From positions 53,741 through 117,740 of the forward strand of contig NZ_RWIT01000014.1 in the NCBI RefSeq assembly GCF_003944715.1: a stretch of 64,000 nt of DNA, read 5' to 3'. Shown one piece after another: positions 8,340 to 18,186 of the stretch. Below the pieces are notes generated by a model, which saw only the letters and a list, made by a program, of their open reading frames with translations, was not told the origin of the DNA and made no database searches. The position numbers and the translations under genes are program-made. Positions within the stretch are counted from its first letter, which is position 1; each line of letters opens with the position of its first letter. Source of the DNA: Hymenobacter rigui. GTDB lineage: Bacteria; Bacteroidota; Bacteroidia; Cytophagales; Hymenobacteraceae.

Positions 8340-11309
8340 ATGAGGGTAAAACATTTACTCCTTTATGGCGCTCTGGCTCCCCTCCCCGCCACACTGGCCG
8401 CTGCCGCCCCCGCTCCCGAGGTGACGGTAACGGGTACCGTAACCGACAACAACGGCCAGCCGCTGCCCGGCGCTACCGTGGTAGTGAAAGGCACAACTAC
8501 CGGTGCCAGCACCGATGCCGACGGCAAGTTCAGCCTGCGCCTGCCCGACGGCAACGCCGTGCTGCTGGTATCGTCCATCGGGTTTGCGGCCCAGGAAATT
8601 TCGGTGAACGGCCGCAGCAGCCTGAGCATCCGCCTGCAGCCCGATGCCAAAGCCCTGGACGAAGTAGTAGTAGTGGGCTACGGCACTCAGAAACGCTCCG
8701 ACGTGACGGGCTCCGTGGTGTCGGTGCCGCAGGACCGGCTGGAGAAGCTGCCGGTGGCTAACGTGGCCCAGGCCCTGCAGGGCGCGGTGGCGGGCGTGAC
8801 CATCACGGGGGGCTCCAACCTGCCCGGCTCCCAGCCCAACATCCGCATCCGGGGGGTGCGCTCCATTACGGCCGAAGCCAGCCCCTACGTAATTGTGGAC
8901 GGGCTGCCGTTCCCGGGCAACTTCAACGATATCAACCCCAACGACATTGCCTCTATTGAGATTCTGAAGGATGCTTCGTCCACGGCCATTTACGGTACGC
9001 GGGGTTCCAGCGGGGTTATTCTCATCACTACCAAGCGCGGCAAAACCGGCAAGCCCCAGATTCGCTACAACGGCTACGCGGGCTTCGAGAATCTGGTAAC
9101 CCGCCTGCACCCGCTCGATGGGCCGGCTTACTCGGCCAAGTACCAGGAGTTTGCCCGGCAGCGCGGCATCAACGTAACGCCCGTGCCCAACACCGGCGAG
9201 CTGGACAACTACAACAACAACCGCACCGTGGACTGGATGGACCTGGTAAGCCAGCAGGGCTACCTCCAGGACCACAACGTGTCCATTTCGGGCGGCACCA
9301 ACGACATCAAGTACTTCGTGTCGGCGGACTACTTCAAGCAGCGCGGGGTACTGAAAGGCTACCAGTTCGGGCGCGTGAGCTTCCGCACCAACATCGACGC
9401 CAACCTAACTTCCTGGCTGACGGTGGGCACGTCCTCGTTCTTCTCGCGCAACAACGACGACGGCGGCCGCGTGGACCTGGGCCTGGCGCAGGTGGCCAGT
9501 CCCTACGGCAACGTGTACAACCCCGATGGTACCTATACCATCTTCCCGCAGCCCCCGGAACAGCTGGTGAAAAACCCGCTGCTGGGCCTGACCACCACCC
9601 GGGAAAGCCGCGTGAACCAGCTCACCGGCACGGCCTACGCCGAGGTGCAGCCCACCTTCCTGAAAAACCTGAAGTACCGCCTCAACGCCACGTACTCGTA
9701 CCGGCCCTACCGGTATGCCTACTACGAAGGCCGGCAGTTCGGCAACCTGCGCGGCGGGGCCCAGCTCACCAACGACGAGCGGCACAACTACACCCTGGAA
9801 AACCTGCTGATTTACAACCACGACATCGACAAGCACCACTTCGATGTGACGCTGCTGTACAGCGGCCAGCAGAACACCTACTTCACCACCACCGAAAACG
9901 CTTCGGGCTTCATCAACGACCAGATCGGGTTCAACAGCATCGGCTCGGGCTCCAACACGCCCACCATCGGCTCCTACAGTGAGCGGCGGGCCCTGGTGTC
10001 GCAGATGGGCCGCCTGAACTACTCCTACGACTCGCGCTATCTGTTCACGGCTACGGCCCGCCGCGACGGTTCGTCGGTGTTCGGGGCCAATGCCGACAAG
10101 TACGCCGTTTTCCCCTCGGTAGCCCTGGGCTGGAACGTAGCCAACGAAGGCTTTTTGCGCGGTAACTCGTTGGTTAACCAGCTGAAGCTGCGCTTCAGCT
10201 ACGGCATCACCGGCAATGAGGCTATTCCTCCCTACGGCACCATCACCGGCAATGCGTTGCTGCAGTACGCCTACGGTGGCGTAACGGCCGTGGGCCTGCG
10301 GGCCAGCAACATCGGCAACAGCAACCTGAAGTGGGAGCAGACCACCAGCACCAACTACGCGGTGGACTTCGGCGTGCTGAATAACCGCATCACGGGTACG
10401 GTGGAGTATTTCGACGCCAAAACCAAGGACCTGCTGCTGGCCCGGCAGATTCCGATTATCTCCGGTTACAGCACCATTCTCGACAACATTGGGCGGGTGC
10501 AGAACAAAGGGGTGGAGCTGACGCTGGCTACTACCAACGTGCGGGCTGCCAACTTCACCTGGGAATCCAACGGCAACTTCTCCGTGATTCGGAACAAAGT
10601 GCTGGAGCTGTATGGCAACGGCACCGACGACATTGGCAACCGCCGCTTCATTGGCAAGCCCCTGGGTGCCATCTACGACTACCGCATGGTGGGCGTGTGG
10701 CAGGTAGGGGAGGACGCTACCACCCTCGACCCCGGTGCCAAGCCCGGCGACCTGAAGTTTGCCGACCTCGACGGCGACGGCAAAATCACCTCCCTCGACC
10801 GGCAGTACCAGGGCTCCACGCAGCCGCGGTACACGGCCGGCCTCACCAACACCTTCACCTGGAAGGGGCTGAGCCTGCGCGTGTTCCTGCAAACGGTGCA
10901 GGGCGTGCTCAAAAACAACCCCACCCTCAACCTGGTGGACCTGGGCGGCCGTCTGAACACCCCGCGCGAAGTGGGTTACTGGACGCCCGACAACGCCCGC
11001 CAGGACCGCCCCGGCCTCAACTACTATAACCCCCGCGGCTACGGCTACCCCAGCGACGCCAGCTTCACCCGCCTCAAGGACGTGACGCTGAGTTACACGC
11101 TGTCGGCGGGCCTGACGGAGCGCCTGAAGCTGGGCGGCGTGTCGGCCTACGTATCGGGCCGCAACCTGTACACCTGGACCAAGTGGATTGGCTACGACCC
11201 CGAGCAGAACTACACCCTGGGCAACGGCACGGGCAACGTGGACGGCGGCACGCCCAACTTCCCCAACTCGGCCAGCTACGTGCTGGGTCTGAACGTGACC
11301 CTGCGCTAA
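8340..11309 (+). CDS. SusC-like TonB-dependent outer-membrane transporter 1
   Basis: This 989-residue protein imports oligosaccharides across the outer membrane using TonB energy. It shows a signal peptide (to about residue 25), a CarboxypepD_reg-like domain (VTVTGTVTDNNGQPLPGATV, about 28-105), the linker LDEVVVVGYGTQKRSDVTGS at about 106-125 that marks the SusC family, a plug domain to about 240 (VIVDGLPFPGNFNDINPNDI), and a long beta-barrel ending in the typical aromatic/hydrophobic strand (SYVLGLNVTLR). There is no N-terminal STN domain, so no sign of an anti-sigma partner; this agrees with control by the HTCS. The partner lipoprotein gene follows after 29 bp. Confidence 0.97.
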   Translation: MRVKHLLLYGALAPLPATLAAAAPAPEVTVTGTVTDNNGQPLPGATVVVKGTTTGASTDADGKFSLRLPDGNAVLLVSSIGFAAQEISVNGRSSLSIRLQPDAKALDEVVVVGYGTQKRSDVTGSVVSVPQDRLEKLPVANVAQALQGAVAGVTITGGSNLPGSQPNIRIRGVRSITAEASPYVIVDGLPFPGNFNDINPNDIASIEILKDASSTAIYGTRGSSGVILITTKRGKTGKPQIRYNGYAGFENLVTRLHPLDGPAYSAKYQEFARQRGINVTPVPNTGELDNYNNNRTVDWMDLVSQQGYLQDHNVSISGGTNDIKYFVSADYFKQRGVLKGYQFGRVSFRTNIDANLTSWLTVGTSSFFSRNNDDGGRVDLGLAQVASPYGNVYNPDGTYTIFPQPPEQLVKNPLLGLTTTRESRVNQLTGTAYAEVQPTFLKNLKYRLNATYSYRPYRYAYYEGRQFGNLRGGAQLTNDERHNYTLENLLIYNHDIDKHHFDVTLLYSGQQNTYFTTTENASGFINDQIGFNSIGSGSNTPTIGSYSERRALVSQMGRLNYSYDSRYLFTATARRDGSSVFGANADKYAVFPSVALGWNVANEGFLRGNSLVNQLKLRFSYGITGNEAIPPYGTITGNALLQYAYGGVTAVGLRASNIGNSNLKWEQTTSTNYAVDFGVLNNRITGTVEYFDAKTKDLLLARQIPIISGYSTILDNIGRVQNKGVELTLATTNVRAANFTWESNGNFSVIRNKVLELYGNGTDDIGNRRFIGKPLGAIYDYRMVGVWQVGEDATTLDPGAKPGDLKFADLDGDGKITSLDRQYQGSTQPRYTAGLTNTFTWKGLSLRVFLQTVQGVLKNNPTLNLVDLGGRLNTPREVGYWTPDNARQDRPGLNYYNPRGYGYPSDASFTRLKDVTLSYTLSAGLTERLKLGGVSAYVSGRNLYTWTKWIGYDPEQNYTLGNGTGNVDGGTPNFPNSASYVLGLNVTLR

Positions 11310-11338
11310 TTCCCACCCTTGCATTCCTCTGACTCACG

Positions 11339-12919
11339 ATGAAACGCGTTTTACTTGCCACTGCCAGCCTGTTGGGCCTGGCCCAGGTGCTCAGCTCCTG
11401 CGACAAAGACTACCTCGACGAAACTCCCAAATCCCTCTACACCCCACAAACCGTCCTGACCGACTCGCTGGGTTTTGAGGCCGCCATGGCCGGCCTGCAG
11501 TCGGTGGTGCGGGAGCAGTACACCCACTCCGACCAGCAGGGCCTGATCAGCATCATGCAGCTGGGTACCGATGTGGCCATGCCCGGCCAGGTGCAGGGTG
11601 TGGAAGTGCCCTACTACAACTACGCCCAGCTCACGGCCCAGGACCGGGGCTCGGAAATCTTCTGGAGCTGGGCCTACCGCACCATCAACAACGCCAACCA
11701 GATTATCGACGGCGCGGCCACGGCACCCTCCACGGTGCGCCAGGGCTACAAAAACCGCATCAGCGCCGAAGCCCGGTTTTTCCGCGCCTATGCCTACAAC
11801 TTCCTGGCCACGCTGTGGGGCGACGTGCCCCTGGTGGACAAGCCCGTTACCTCGCCGCGTACTGACTTCACGCGTACGCCGGTAGCCGACATCAACGCCT
11901 TCATCATCAACGACCTGACCACGGCCATTCCGAGCATGCTGCCCGGTAACCGGGTTATTTCGGGCCGGATTTCGCGGGGCGCGGCCCAGCAGCTGCTGGG
12001 GGAGGTGTACCTGCGCGACAACAAGCCGGCCTTGGCCGAGCAGGTGCTGCGTGACCTGATCAACAGCAACGTGTACCAGCTCATCCGGGCCCGCTACGGG
12101 GTGAAATCAAGCCAGCCCGGCGACTATTTCTCCGACATGTTCATTGTGGGCAACCAGCGCCGCAGCCAGGGCAACACCGAGCTGATCTGGGGTATTGAGC
12201 AGCAGCTGGTAGTGCCGGGCGGTACCACCAGCGCCCAGCAGCGCCGCGTGTGGGTGCCCGCCTATTACAACGTGCCCGGCATGGCCCTGGCCGACTCCCT
12301 GGGTGGCCGCGGCCTGGCCCGTCTGCGCCTGAGCAACTGGGTGGATTACCGCCTCTATAACTCGGGTCCCGACATGCGCAACTCCAAGTACAACCTCAAG
12401 CGCAAGTTCTACTACAACGATGCCTCGCGCCCGGCTACGTTCGGGAAGCCGGTCACCGGCCTCAAGGGCTCGGATACCATCTTCTACATCACGCCCTACA
12501 CCACCAAGTGGAACCAGTTTGACCCCACCGATACCTTCGGCTTCGGCACCATTAAGGACCTGCCCATGATGCGCCTGGGCGAAACCTACCTGCTGCTGGC
12601 CGAGGCGCAGTTCAAGCAGGGCAAGCTTGCGGATGCGGCCACCAGCATCAACGTGCTGCGCACCCGGGCCCAGGCGGCTCAGGTAACCGCCGGCCAGATT
12701 GACCTGAACTTCATTCTGGATGAGCGCACCCGGGAGCTGATCGGTGAGGAGCAGCGCCGCATCACGCTGGTGCGCACCGGCACGCTCATCGAGCGCGCCA
12801 CCCGCCTCAACGGGACCTACGTAACGGGCATCACCCAGAAAAACCTGCTGCTGCCCATTCCGCAGGCCGAACGGGACCGGAACATCAGTGCCAATCTGAG
12901 CCAGAACCCGGGCTACTAA
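11339..12919 (+). CDS. SusD-like glycan-binding outer-membrane lipoprotein 1
   Basis: This 526-residue lipoprotein has a lipobox (QVLSSC, Cys about residue 21) and the SusD/RagB fold: an N-terminal segment with YLDETPKSLYTP, tetratricopeptide-like helices around NRISAEARFFRAYAYNFLAT (about 140-160), and a C-terminal part with MMRLGETYLLLAEAQ (about 410-425) and a conserved ending (LLLPIPQAERD...NPGY). It caps the SusC barrel and captures the glycan at the cell surface. Its substrate cannot be read from sequence; the locus suggests arabinogalactan fragments. A terminator hairpin follows directly. Confidence 0.97.
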   Translation: MKRVLLATASLLGLAQVLSSCDKDYLDETPKSLYTPQTVLTDSLGFEAAMAGLQSVVREQYTHSDQQGLISIMQLGTDVAMPGQVQGVEVPYYNYAQLTAQDRGSEIFWSWAYRTINNANQIIDGAATAPSTVRQGYKNRISAEARFFRAYAYNFLATLWGDVPLVDKPVTSPRTDFTRTPVADINAFIINDLTTAIPSMLPGNRVISGRISRGAAQQLLGEVYLRDNKPALAEQVLRDLINSNVYQLIRARYGVKSSQPGDYFSDMFIVGNQRRSQGNTELIWGIEQQLVVPGGTTSAQQRRVWVPAYYNVPGMALADSLGGRGLARLRLSNWVDYRLYNSGPDMRNSKYNLKRKFYYNDASRPATFGKPVTGLKGSDTIFYITPYTTKWNQFDPTDTFGFGTIKDLPMMRLGETYLLLAEAQFKQGKLADAATSINVLRTRAQAAQVTAGQIDLNFILDERTRELIGEEQRRITLVRTGTLIERATRLNGTYVTGITQKNLLLPIPQAERDRNISANLSQNPGY

Positions 12920-12925
12920 AAAGTG

Positions 12926-12966
12926 AAACCGACGGTTGAAGCACCCGCTTTGGCCGTCGGTTTTTG
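12926..12966 (+). terminator. Rho-independent terminator after susCD pair 1
   Basis: The stem AAACCGACGG / CCGTCGGTTT has a loop of about 16 nt and is followed by a T-rich tract (TTTTTGCTTT). It starts 6 bp after the susD stop codon. Confidence 0.8.
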
Positions 12967-12987
12967 CTTTGTCTGTTTCCATCTTTC

Positions 12988-13080
12988 TCTGTCATCCTGA
13001 GCACGGCGAAGGGCCTTTGCACGTCTGAACGAGTATCGTTGTAACGTGGTAAGGTCCTTCGCTGTGCTCAGGATGACAGA
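12988..13080. repeat. Inverted repeat, family B (copy B1)
   Basis: The left arm reads TCTGTCATCCTGAGCACGGC and the right arm is its near-complement, ending in CAGGATGACAGA, with a loop of about 35 bp. It lies between the susD terminator and the second DUF2264 gene. The first in-frame ATG of that gene overlaps the end of this repeat, one reason to prefer the later GTG start. Confidence 0.9.
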
Positions 13081-13121
13081 TGATTTTATACGCTCATCTT
13101 CCTTCCAACTCTTCGCTCTCC

Positions 13122-15164
13122 GTGCTCAAACCAATTCTAACTGCCGCGCTGCTGCTCCTGACGCTGGCGGGCCGGGCTCAACAGGGCGTGCCCACCAACG
13201 CGGATATGCCCTCGGTGCCGCCCGCCGCCGAGAAACTGCCCTCGTTCGAAATCCGGCAGCCTGACAAGCAACTGAGCCCGTTTACCGGCATGACGCGCCG
13301 CCATTGGCAGGATGCGGCCCGCTACCTGCTCAGCGGCGCCTTCAGCTACGTGCATAAGCTGAATGACCCGATGCAGTTTCCGAAGCAGCCGGGCAAAAGC
13401 TACTCGCGCACCCCCGGCCAGGTACCCACCGAGAAGCTGGAGGGCCTGTGTCGCACGCTGTTCATGGCCGCGCCCCTGCTGAAGGAAGAACCCGGCCTCA
13501 CGCTCAACGGCATCAAAGTGGCCGACTACTACCGTCACCAGCTCGGTCTGCTGGTGGACCCGCAGAGCCCCAGCTTCATCAGACCCCGGGCCAAGGATGG
13601 CGGCCCCAGCCAGAACCTGGTGGAGTTTGGGGGGCTGGGCGTGGCTTTGTTTGCCGCGCCCAAAATCCTGTGGGACCCGCTGCCCCAGGCCACCAAGGAT
13701 GCCCTGGCCGCCACCATGCTCAGCTACGGCGACGGGCCCACGGTGCCGCAGAACTGGCGCTACTTCAACATCTTCATCCTCAGTTTTTTCGATTCCAGAG
13801 GCTACCCGGTCAATAAAAAGCTGCTGGAAGACTACCTGCAGAAGCAGCTGACCCACTACGACGGCCAGGGCTGGTACAACGATGCGCCCACCTACGACTA
13901 CTACAGCATGTGGGCGTTTCAGATGTACGGCCGGCTGTGGAGCGAGTACTACGGCCGGCAGCGCTACCCCGAGGTGGTCCGCCAGCTCGACGCGAACTTC
14001 GCCCCGCTCCACGACACGTACCCCTACCAGTTCGGGCGCGACGGGCACATGATTATGTGGGGGCGCAGCATCACGTACCGGTTTGCGGCGGTGGTGCCCT
14101 TCCCGCTGATGGGCCTGCGCCCCGCCGCCGATACCAACTTCGGCTGGATGCGGCGCATTGCCTCGGGGGCCCTGCTGCAGTTTCTACAGAACCCCGATTT
14201 TTTGCAGGACAACGTGCCCACGCTGGGTTTCTACGGAGCCTTCGAGCCGGCCGTGCAGCCCTACAGCTGCCGGGGCAGCGTGTACTGGCTGGCCAAAGCC
14301 TTTTTGGGCCTGCTGGTGCCCGCCGACTCGCCCTTCTGGACTGCCCCCGAAAACGAAGGTGCCTGGACCACGCCCGCGCTGGCCAGCGGCACGGTGTTCA
14401 ACAAGTTCGAGCCCGGCCCCAACATTCTGGTAACCGACTACCCCAACACCGGTGCGGCCGAGCTGCGCGCCCCCTGCCACCAGCCCAGCTCCGACCCCTA
14501 CCGCGGCGACGAGAACTACAACCGCCTGAGCTACAACTCGGCCTTTCCCTGGCAGGCCGACGGCCCCAACGGCGAGGTAGCCATGAACTACGTGTTCAAA
14601 AACCAGCAGGGCAAGTGGGAGCCGCTGAGGCTGTTTACTTTCCGCCGCTTCGAGGAAGGCGTGTATTACCGCGACGCCGTGCTGGAAACCAACCCTAACG
14701 TGAAGCTGCGCCTGGCCGACTTGCCCCTGCCCAACGGCATCCTGCGCCTCGATGTCAACCAAAGCACCGAAACCCTGCCGCTGCGCCTGGGCCACTACGC
14801 CCTGCCTAACCTCACCGGCACCGTGCGCCACCGCACCCGCCGCGTGCAGGGCCACACCGTGCACCTCCTCGACAACGGCACCTACCAGCTGGCCCTGGTG
14901 CCCCTGCAAGGTTGGGACGCCGTGGACGCCGTGGACGCTACCGGCCTGCACCCCGTCAGCCAGAAAAGCACCGTGCTCAACGCCGTAGGAACCTCGGCCC
15001 CCAGCCGCCCGCTACTGGCCACGCTGTTGCTCTGGAAACGCTCGGGGCAGAAGTGGACTAAAGCCGAGTTACTGCCCGTGCGCAGCCTCTCCGCCGCCGA
15101 TTACCGCAGCATCACCGTGCAGATGGCTGACGGCAGTAAGCGCGTGGTGCGGTTCGGGGAGTAG
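13122..15164 (+). CDS. DUF2264 domain protein, long form (possible GH154-type glucuronidase)
   Basis: This protein has about 680 residues. I chose the GTG at 13122 because it gives a clean signal peptide (LKPILTAALLLLTLAGRAQQ); an in-frame ATG at 13080 lies in the preceding repeat. The N-terminal half is DUF2264: MTRRHWQDAARYLLSGAF near residue 57, then LFMAAPLL, GDGPTVPQNWRYFNIFIL and YNDAPTYDYYSMWAFQMYGR near 250-270. A beta-rich C-terminal domain (about 430-680) is absent from the shorter paralogue at 351-1589. The two share little outside the core and probably differ in linkage specificity. Removing glucuronic acid from arabinogalactan side chains would fit the locus, but this is inference. 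It may be read through from susCD 1 or have its own promoter; none was recognised. Confidence 0.8.
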   Translation: MLKPILTAALLLLTLAGRAQQGVPTNADMPSVPPAAEKLPSFEIRQPDKQLSPFTGMTRRHWQDAARYLLSGAFSYVHKLNDPMQFPKQPGKSYSRTPGQVPTEKLEGLCRTLFMAAPLLKEEPGLTLNGIKVADYYRHQLGLLVDPQSPSFIRPRAKDGGPSQNLVEFGGLGVALFAAPKILWDPLPQATKDALAATMLSYGDGPTVPQNWRYFNIFILSFFDSRGYPVNKKLLEDYLQKQLTHYDGQGWYNDAPTYDYYSMWAFQMYGRLWSEYYGRQRYPEVVRQLDANFAPLHDTYPYQFGRDGHMIMWGRSITYRFAAVVPFPLMGLRPAADTNFGWMRRIASGALLQFLQNPDFLQDNVPTLGFYGAFEPAVQPYSCRGSVYWLAKAFLGLLVPADSPFWTAPENEGAWTTPALASGTVFNKFEPGPNILVTDYPNTGAAELRAPCHQPSSDPYRGDENYNRLSYNSAFPWQADGPNGEVAMNYVFKNQQGKWEPLRLFTFRRFEEGVYYRDAVLETNPNVKLRLADLPLPNGILRLDVNQSTETLPLRLGHYALPNLTGTVRHRTRRVQGHTVHLLDNGTYQLALVPLQGWDAVDAVDATGLHPVSQKSTVLNAVGTSAPSRPLLATLLLWKRSGQKWTKAELLPVRSLSAADYRSITVQMADGSKRVVRFGE

Positions 15165-15238
15165 GAGTGGAGGGATGCAAAACGGTGGTTGACGGTGAAG
15201 CCGTCAGCAATATACTTCTCAGGAAGTGGTATGCGAAA

Positions 15239-15335
15239 ACGCGGTAGGGTGCGGGGCTTGTCCCCGCCCTTCGTTGTACAGCCAAGTGGGTTTCGTTCAA
15301 CGACGGGCGGGGACAAGCCCCGCACCCTACCGCGT
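15239..15335. repeat. Inverted repeat, family D
   Basis: A perfect 31-bp inverted repeat: the left arm starts ACGCGGTAGGGTGCGGGGCT and the right arm ends AGCCCCGCACCCTACCGCGT, with a loop of about 35 bp. Each arm also holds the palindrome GGGGCTTGTCCCC. It lies just after the long DUF2264 gene and could act as a 3' stabiliser or terminator-like hairpin. It is the only copy of this type in the window. Confidence 0.9.
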
Positions 15336-15417
15336 GACGGGTATAAAAGGAACGACTGTTGTGCCGAAGGTGAAGCATGACGTTCTTCTACAAAACCGCT
15401 AAAAAAAACAGGTTGCT

Positions 15418-15484
15418 GACGAATACGGCCCGGCTAAACGCCCGATTTGTCCCGCCTGTTTTGGGTGGCGGGTGCTGAAATTTG
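15418..15484 (+). promoter_or_regulatory. Shared operator-promoter, copy 4 (upstream of GH127)
   Basis: Half-sites GAATACGGCCC (15421) and GATTTGTCCCGCC (15444) are 23 bp apart, and GAAATTTG at 15477-15484 ends 63 bp after the first G. The box keeps TTTG but has GA instead of TA, so this is the weakest box of the seven. It lies about 480 bp upstream of the GH127 start, implying an unusually long leader. I see no convincing gene in 15485-15964. Confidence 0.55.
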
Positions 15485-15964
15485 CCATAGGCAGAACGGG
15501 ATACGGAGTACCGTTGACCGCTTTGCCAACGGCTTTCAGCAGGCCACAAATCACGCGGCGCCTTGGATGCGCTGCATCAGCACGACCAGGGTGAAGGGGA
15601 CCCGTTTGCTTTGAGAGAGGCAGGTCGTTATCCGAGCGCCGGCGGTACTGTGTGGGAATGGTACCGCCGGCCGGGCGCCGCGGGTTTGTGGCCTGCTCTG
15701 TTTTTGCGGGGCCTGCGCTGGCGGGCCGCCTGCTACACGAAGGGGAAGGTGAGAGAACCGCGCACCGCGCGGCGCCGCCGGCAGCATCGGGAGAAGTGGT
15801 CTGCAAGCCAGCTCCCCGACGAGTGAAAGACTGCTGTCGCAGCTGGCCGGGTAGGCGTGGGAACCTACCCGGCCGGCGGGTGCCGCGCGGGGAGCGGTTT
15901 TCGCGCGTCCGGCCGAGCCCAACCCGCTCCGTTTTATTCCGCATCCGGTACAAAAGCCTTTCCC

Positions 15965-18028
15965 ATGCCTACCACCCGCTTCCCCCTGAAACCGCTGCTG
16001 CTCACGGCCCTGGGCCTGCGCCTCGCCACCGCCGCGCTGGCCCAGCAGAAAGCTGATTATCCCATTCAGGCCGTGTCGTTTACCAAGGTGAAGCTGGCCG
16101 ATAATTTCTGGCTGCCCCGGCTCAAGACGAACACCGACGTAACCATTCCGGCTTCGTTTCAGCGCTGCGAGGCCACCAACCGGGTGAAGAACTTCGAAAT
16201 GGCTGCCGCCAAATCGGGCAAGTTCGCCACCACGTACCCCTTCGACGACACCGACATCTATAAGACTATCGAGGGCGCTGCGTACTCGATGCAGCTGGAG
16301 CCCGACGCGAAGCTGAACGCCTATGTGGATGAGCTGATTCAGAAAGTAGCGGCGGCGCAGGAGCCCGACGGCTACCTTTACACCGCCCGCACCATCGACC
16401 CCCAGCACCCGCACGCCTGGGCTGGCAAAGAGCGGTGGGAAAAGGAGCGGGAGCTGAGCCACGAGCTCTACAACGCCGGCCACCTCTACGAAGCCGCCGT
16501 GGCCCATTACGAAGCCACCGGCAAGCGCAACCTGCTGAACATTGCCCTGAAGAACGCCGATTTGGTGTGCGCCACCTTCGGCCCCGGCAAGCGGGCCGTG
16601 GCCCCCGGCCACGAAATCGTGGAAATGGGCCTGGTGAAGCTCTACCGCGCCACCGGTCAGCCCAGGTACTTGGCCACCGCCAAATTCTTCCTCGACCAGC
16701 GCGGCCAGTACAAAGGCTACGACCCCAAGAGCCCGGACGTGTGGAAGAACGGCGCCTACTGGCAGGACCACCAGCCGGTAGTAGCGCAGAAGGAGGCCAT
16801 CGGCCACGCCGTGCGCGCCGAGTATCTGTACTCGGCTATGGCCGATGTGGCGGCCCTCACCGGCGACAAGCCGCTGCTGGCGGCCGTGGACAGCATCTGG
16901 CAGAACATGGTGGGCAAGAAACTCTACGTAACCGGCGGCACCGGCGCGGCCTCCGACGGGGAGCGGTTCGGCCAGAACTACGAGCTGCCCAACGCCACAG
17001 CCTACAACGAAACCTGCGCCTCGGTGGCCGACGTGTACTGGCAGCAGCGCATGTGGCAGCTCCACGGCGACGCCAAGTACGCCGACGTGCTGGAAAAAGT
17101 GCTCTACAACGGCCTGATTTCGGGCGTGGGGCTGGATGGCAAGTCGTTCTTCTACTCCAATGCCATGCAGGTGAAGAACGCTGCCGACTTGGCCCACCCC
17201 GAGGCCCAGCGCTCCGGCTGGTTCGACTGCTCCTGCTGCCCCACCAACCTGGCCCGCCTCTTCCCGGCCCTGCCCGGCTACGTGTACGGCCAGCAGGGCC
17301 GCGACGTGCTGGTGAACCTGTTCGTGAGCAGCACCGCCGATTTGCAGGTCGGTAAGGAAAAGGTGCAGCTAGTGCAGCAGAACAACTACCCCTGGGACGG
17401 CGGCCTGCAGTTCACCGTCAACCCCGCCCGCGCCACCGCCTTCAACCTGCTGGTGCGCATTCCCGGCTGGGCCCGCGGCGAAGCCCTGCCGACCAACCTC
17501 TACACCTTCGCCCAGCCCTCGGCCGCCAAAGTGGAGGTGAAGGTGAACGGCCAGCCGGTACCTTATCAGCTGCGCAACGGCTACGCCGTGCTGCCGCGCA
17601 AGTGGCGCAAGGGCGACGTGGTAACCGTGACCCTGCCGATGGAAGTGCGCCGCGTGGTGGCCAACCCCAACGTGCGCGAGGACTTGGGTAAAGTAGCCCT
17701 GCAGCGCGGCCCACTCATGTACTGTGCCGAGTGGACCGACAACCAGGGCCGCGCCAGCAACCTCATTGTGCCGCCCACGGCGCAGTTCACCGCCACCTAC
17801 AAGCCCGAGATGCTCAACGGCGTGACGACCCTCACCGCCACCGTGCCCGCCGTGCAGGTCAACGAGGCTACCAGCTCCATCCAAACTGTGCAGCAGACGC
17901 TGACGGCCATTCCGTACTACGCCTGGGCCAACCGCGGCAAGGGCGAAATGACGGTGTGGTTCCCCGCCAAAGTAGTGGACGTGGACCTAGTGACGCGCCC
18001 GGTCGTGCAGAAAGAGGAGAAGAAGTAG
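15965..18028 (+). CDS. GH127 beta-L-arabinofuranosidase
   Basis: This exported 687-residue protein (signal peptide to about residue 21, ALAQQK) has the (alpha/alpha)6 barrel of GH127. The zinc/cysteine catalytic centre is visible: E349 and C351 in AYNETCAS and C424/C425 in FDCSCCPTN match the Glu, Cys, Cys-Cys set of the characterised beta-L-arabinofuranosidase HypBA1. The enzyme removes terminal beta-L-arabinofuranose with a cysteine nucleophile, a sugar found on plant hydroxyproline-rich glycoproteins and on arabinogalactan side chains. The start is the Met before TTRFPLKPLLL; an in-frame ATG at 15857 gives no signal peptide. It appears to head a long plus-strand run that continues through GH29, GH43-GH43, GH27, GH43, GH97, GH105 and GH2. 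Confidence 0.93.
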   Translation: MPTTRFPLKPLLLTALGLRLATAALAQQKADYPIQAVSFTKVKLADNFWLPRLKTNTDVTIPASFQRCEATNRVKNFEMAAAKSGKFATTYPFDDTDIYKTIEGAAYSMQLEPDAKLNAYVDELIQKVAAAQEPDGYLYTARTIDPQHPHAWAGKERWEKERELSHELYNAGHLYEAAVAHYEATGKRNLLNIALKNADLVCATFGPGKRAVAPGHEIVEMGLVKLYRATGQPRYLATAKFFLDQRGQYKGYDPKSPDVWKNGAYWQDHQPVVAQKEAIGHAVRAEYLYSAMADVAALTGDKPLLAAVDSIWQNMVGKKLYVTGGTGAASDGERFGQNYELPNATAYNETCASVADVYWQQRMWQLHGDAKYADVLEKVLYNGLISGVGLDGKSFFYSNAMQVKNAADLAHPEAQRSGWFDCSCCPTNLARLFPALPGYVYGQQGRDVLVNLFVSSTADLQVGKEKVQLVQQNNYPWDGGLQFTVNPARATAFNLLVRIPGWARGEALPTNLYTFAQPSAAKVEVKVNGQPVPYQLRNGYAVLPRKWRKGDVVTVTLPMEVRRVVANPNVREDLGKVALQRGPLMYCAEWTDNQGRASNLIVPPTAQFTATYKPEMLNGVTTLTATVPAVQVNEATSSIQTVQQTLTAIPYYAWANRGKGEMTVWFPAKVVDVDLVTRPVVQKEEKK

Positions 18029-18044
18029 ACGATACCTATCAAAC

Positions 18045-18144
18045 CTGTCATCCTGAGTGGAGCGAAGGACCTTATCACGTTTGGTTTACCAATAAACGAG
18101 TCGTTCCAACGTGATAAGGTCCTTCGCTCCGCTCAGAATGACAG
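18045..18144. repeat. Inverted repeat, family B (copy B2)
   Basis: Arms of about 37 bp (CTGTCATCCTGAGTGGAGCG ... complement ending AGAATGACAG) with a loop of about 26 bp. It lies between the GH127 and GH29 genes, starting 17 bp after the GH127 stop. Confidence 0.9.
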
Positions 18145-18186
18145 TGTTTCACTTTGTTGTTTCCTCGCTCCAATACCCCACCTTCC

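Noticed and set aside
12988..13080. Inverted repeats treated as insertion-sequence ends
   Set aside because: No transposase gene lies between any pair of arms; loops are only about 25-120 bp.
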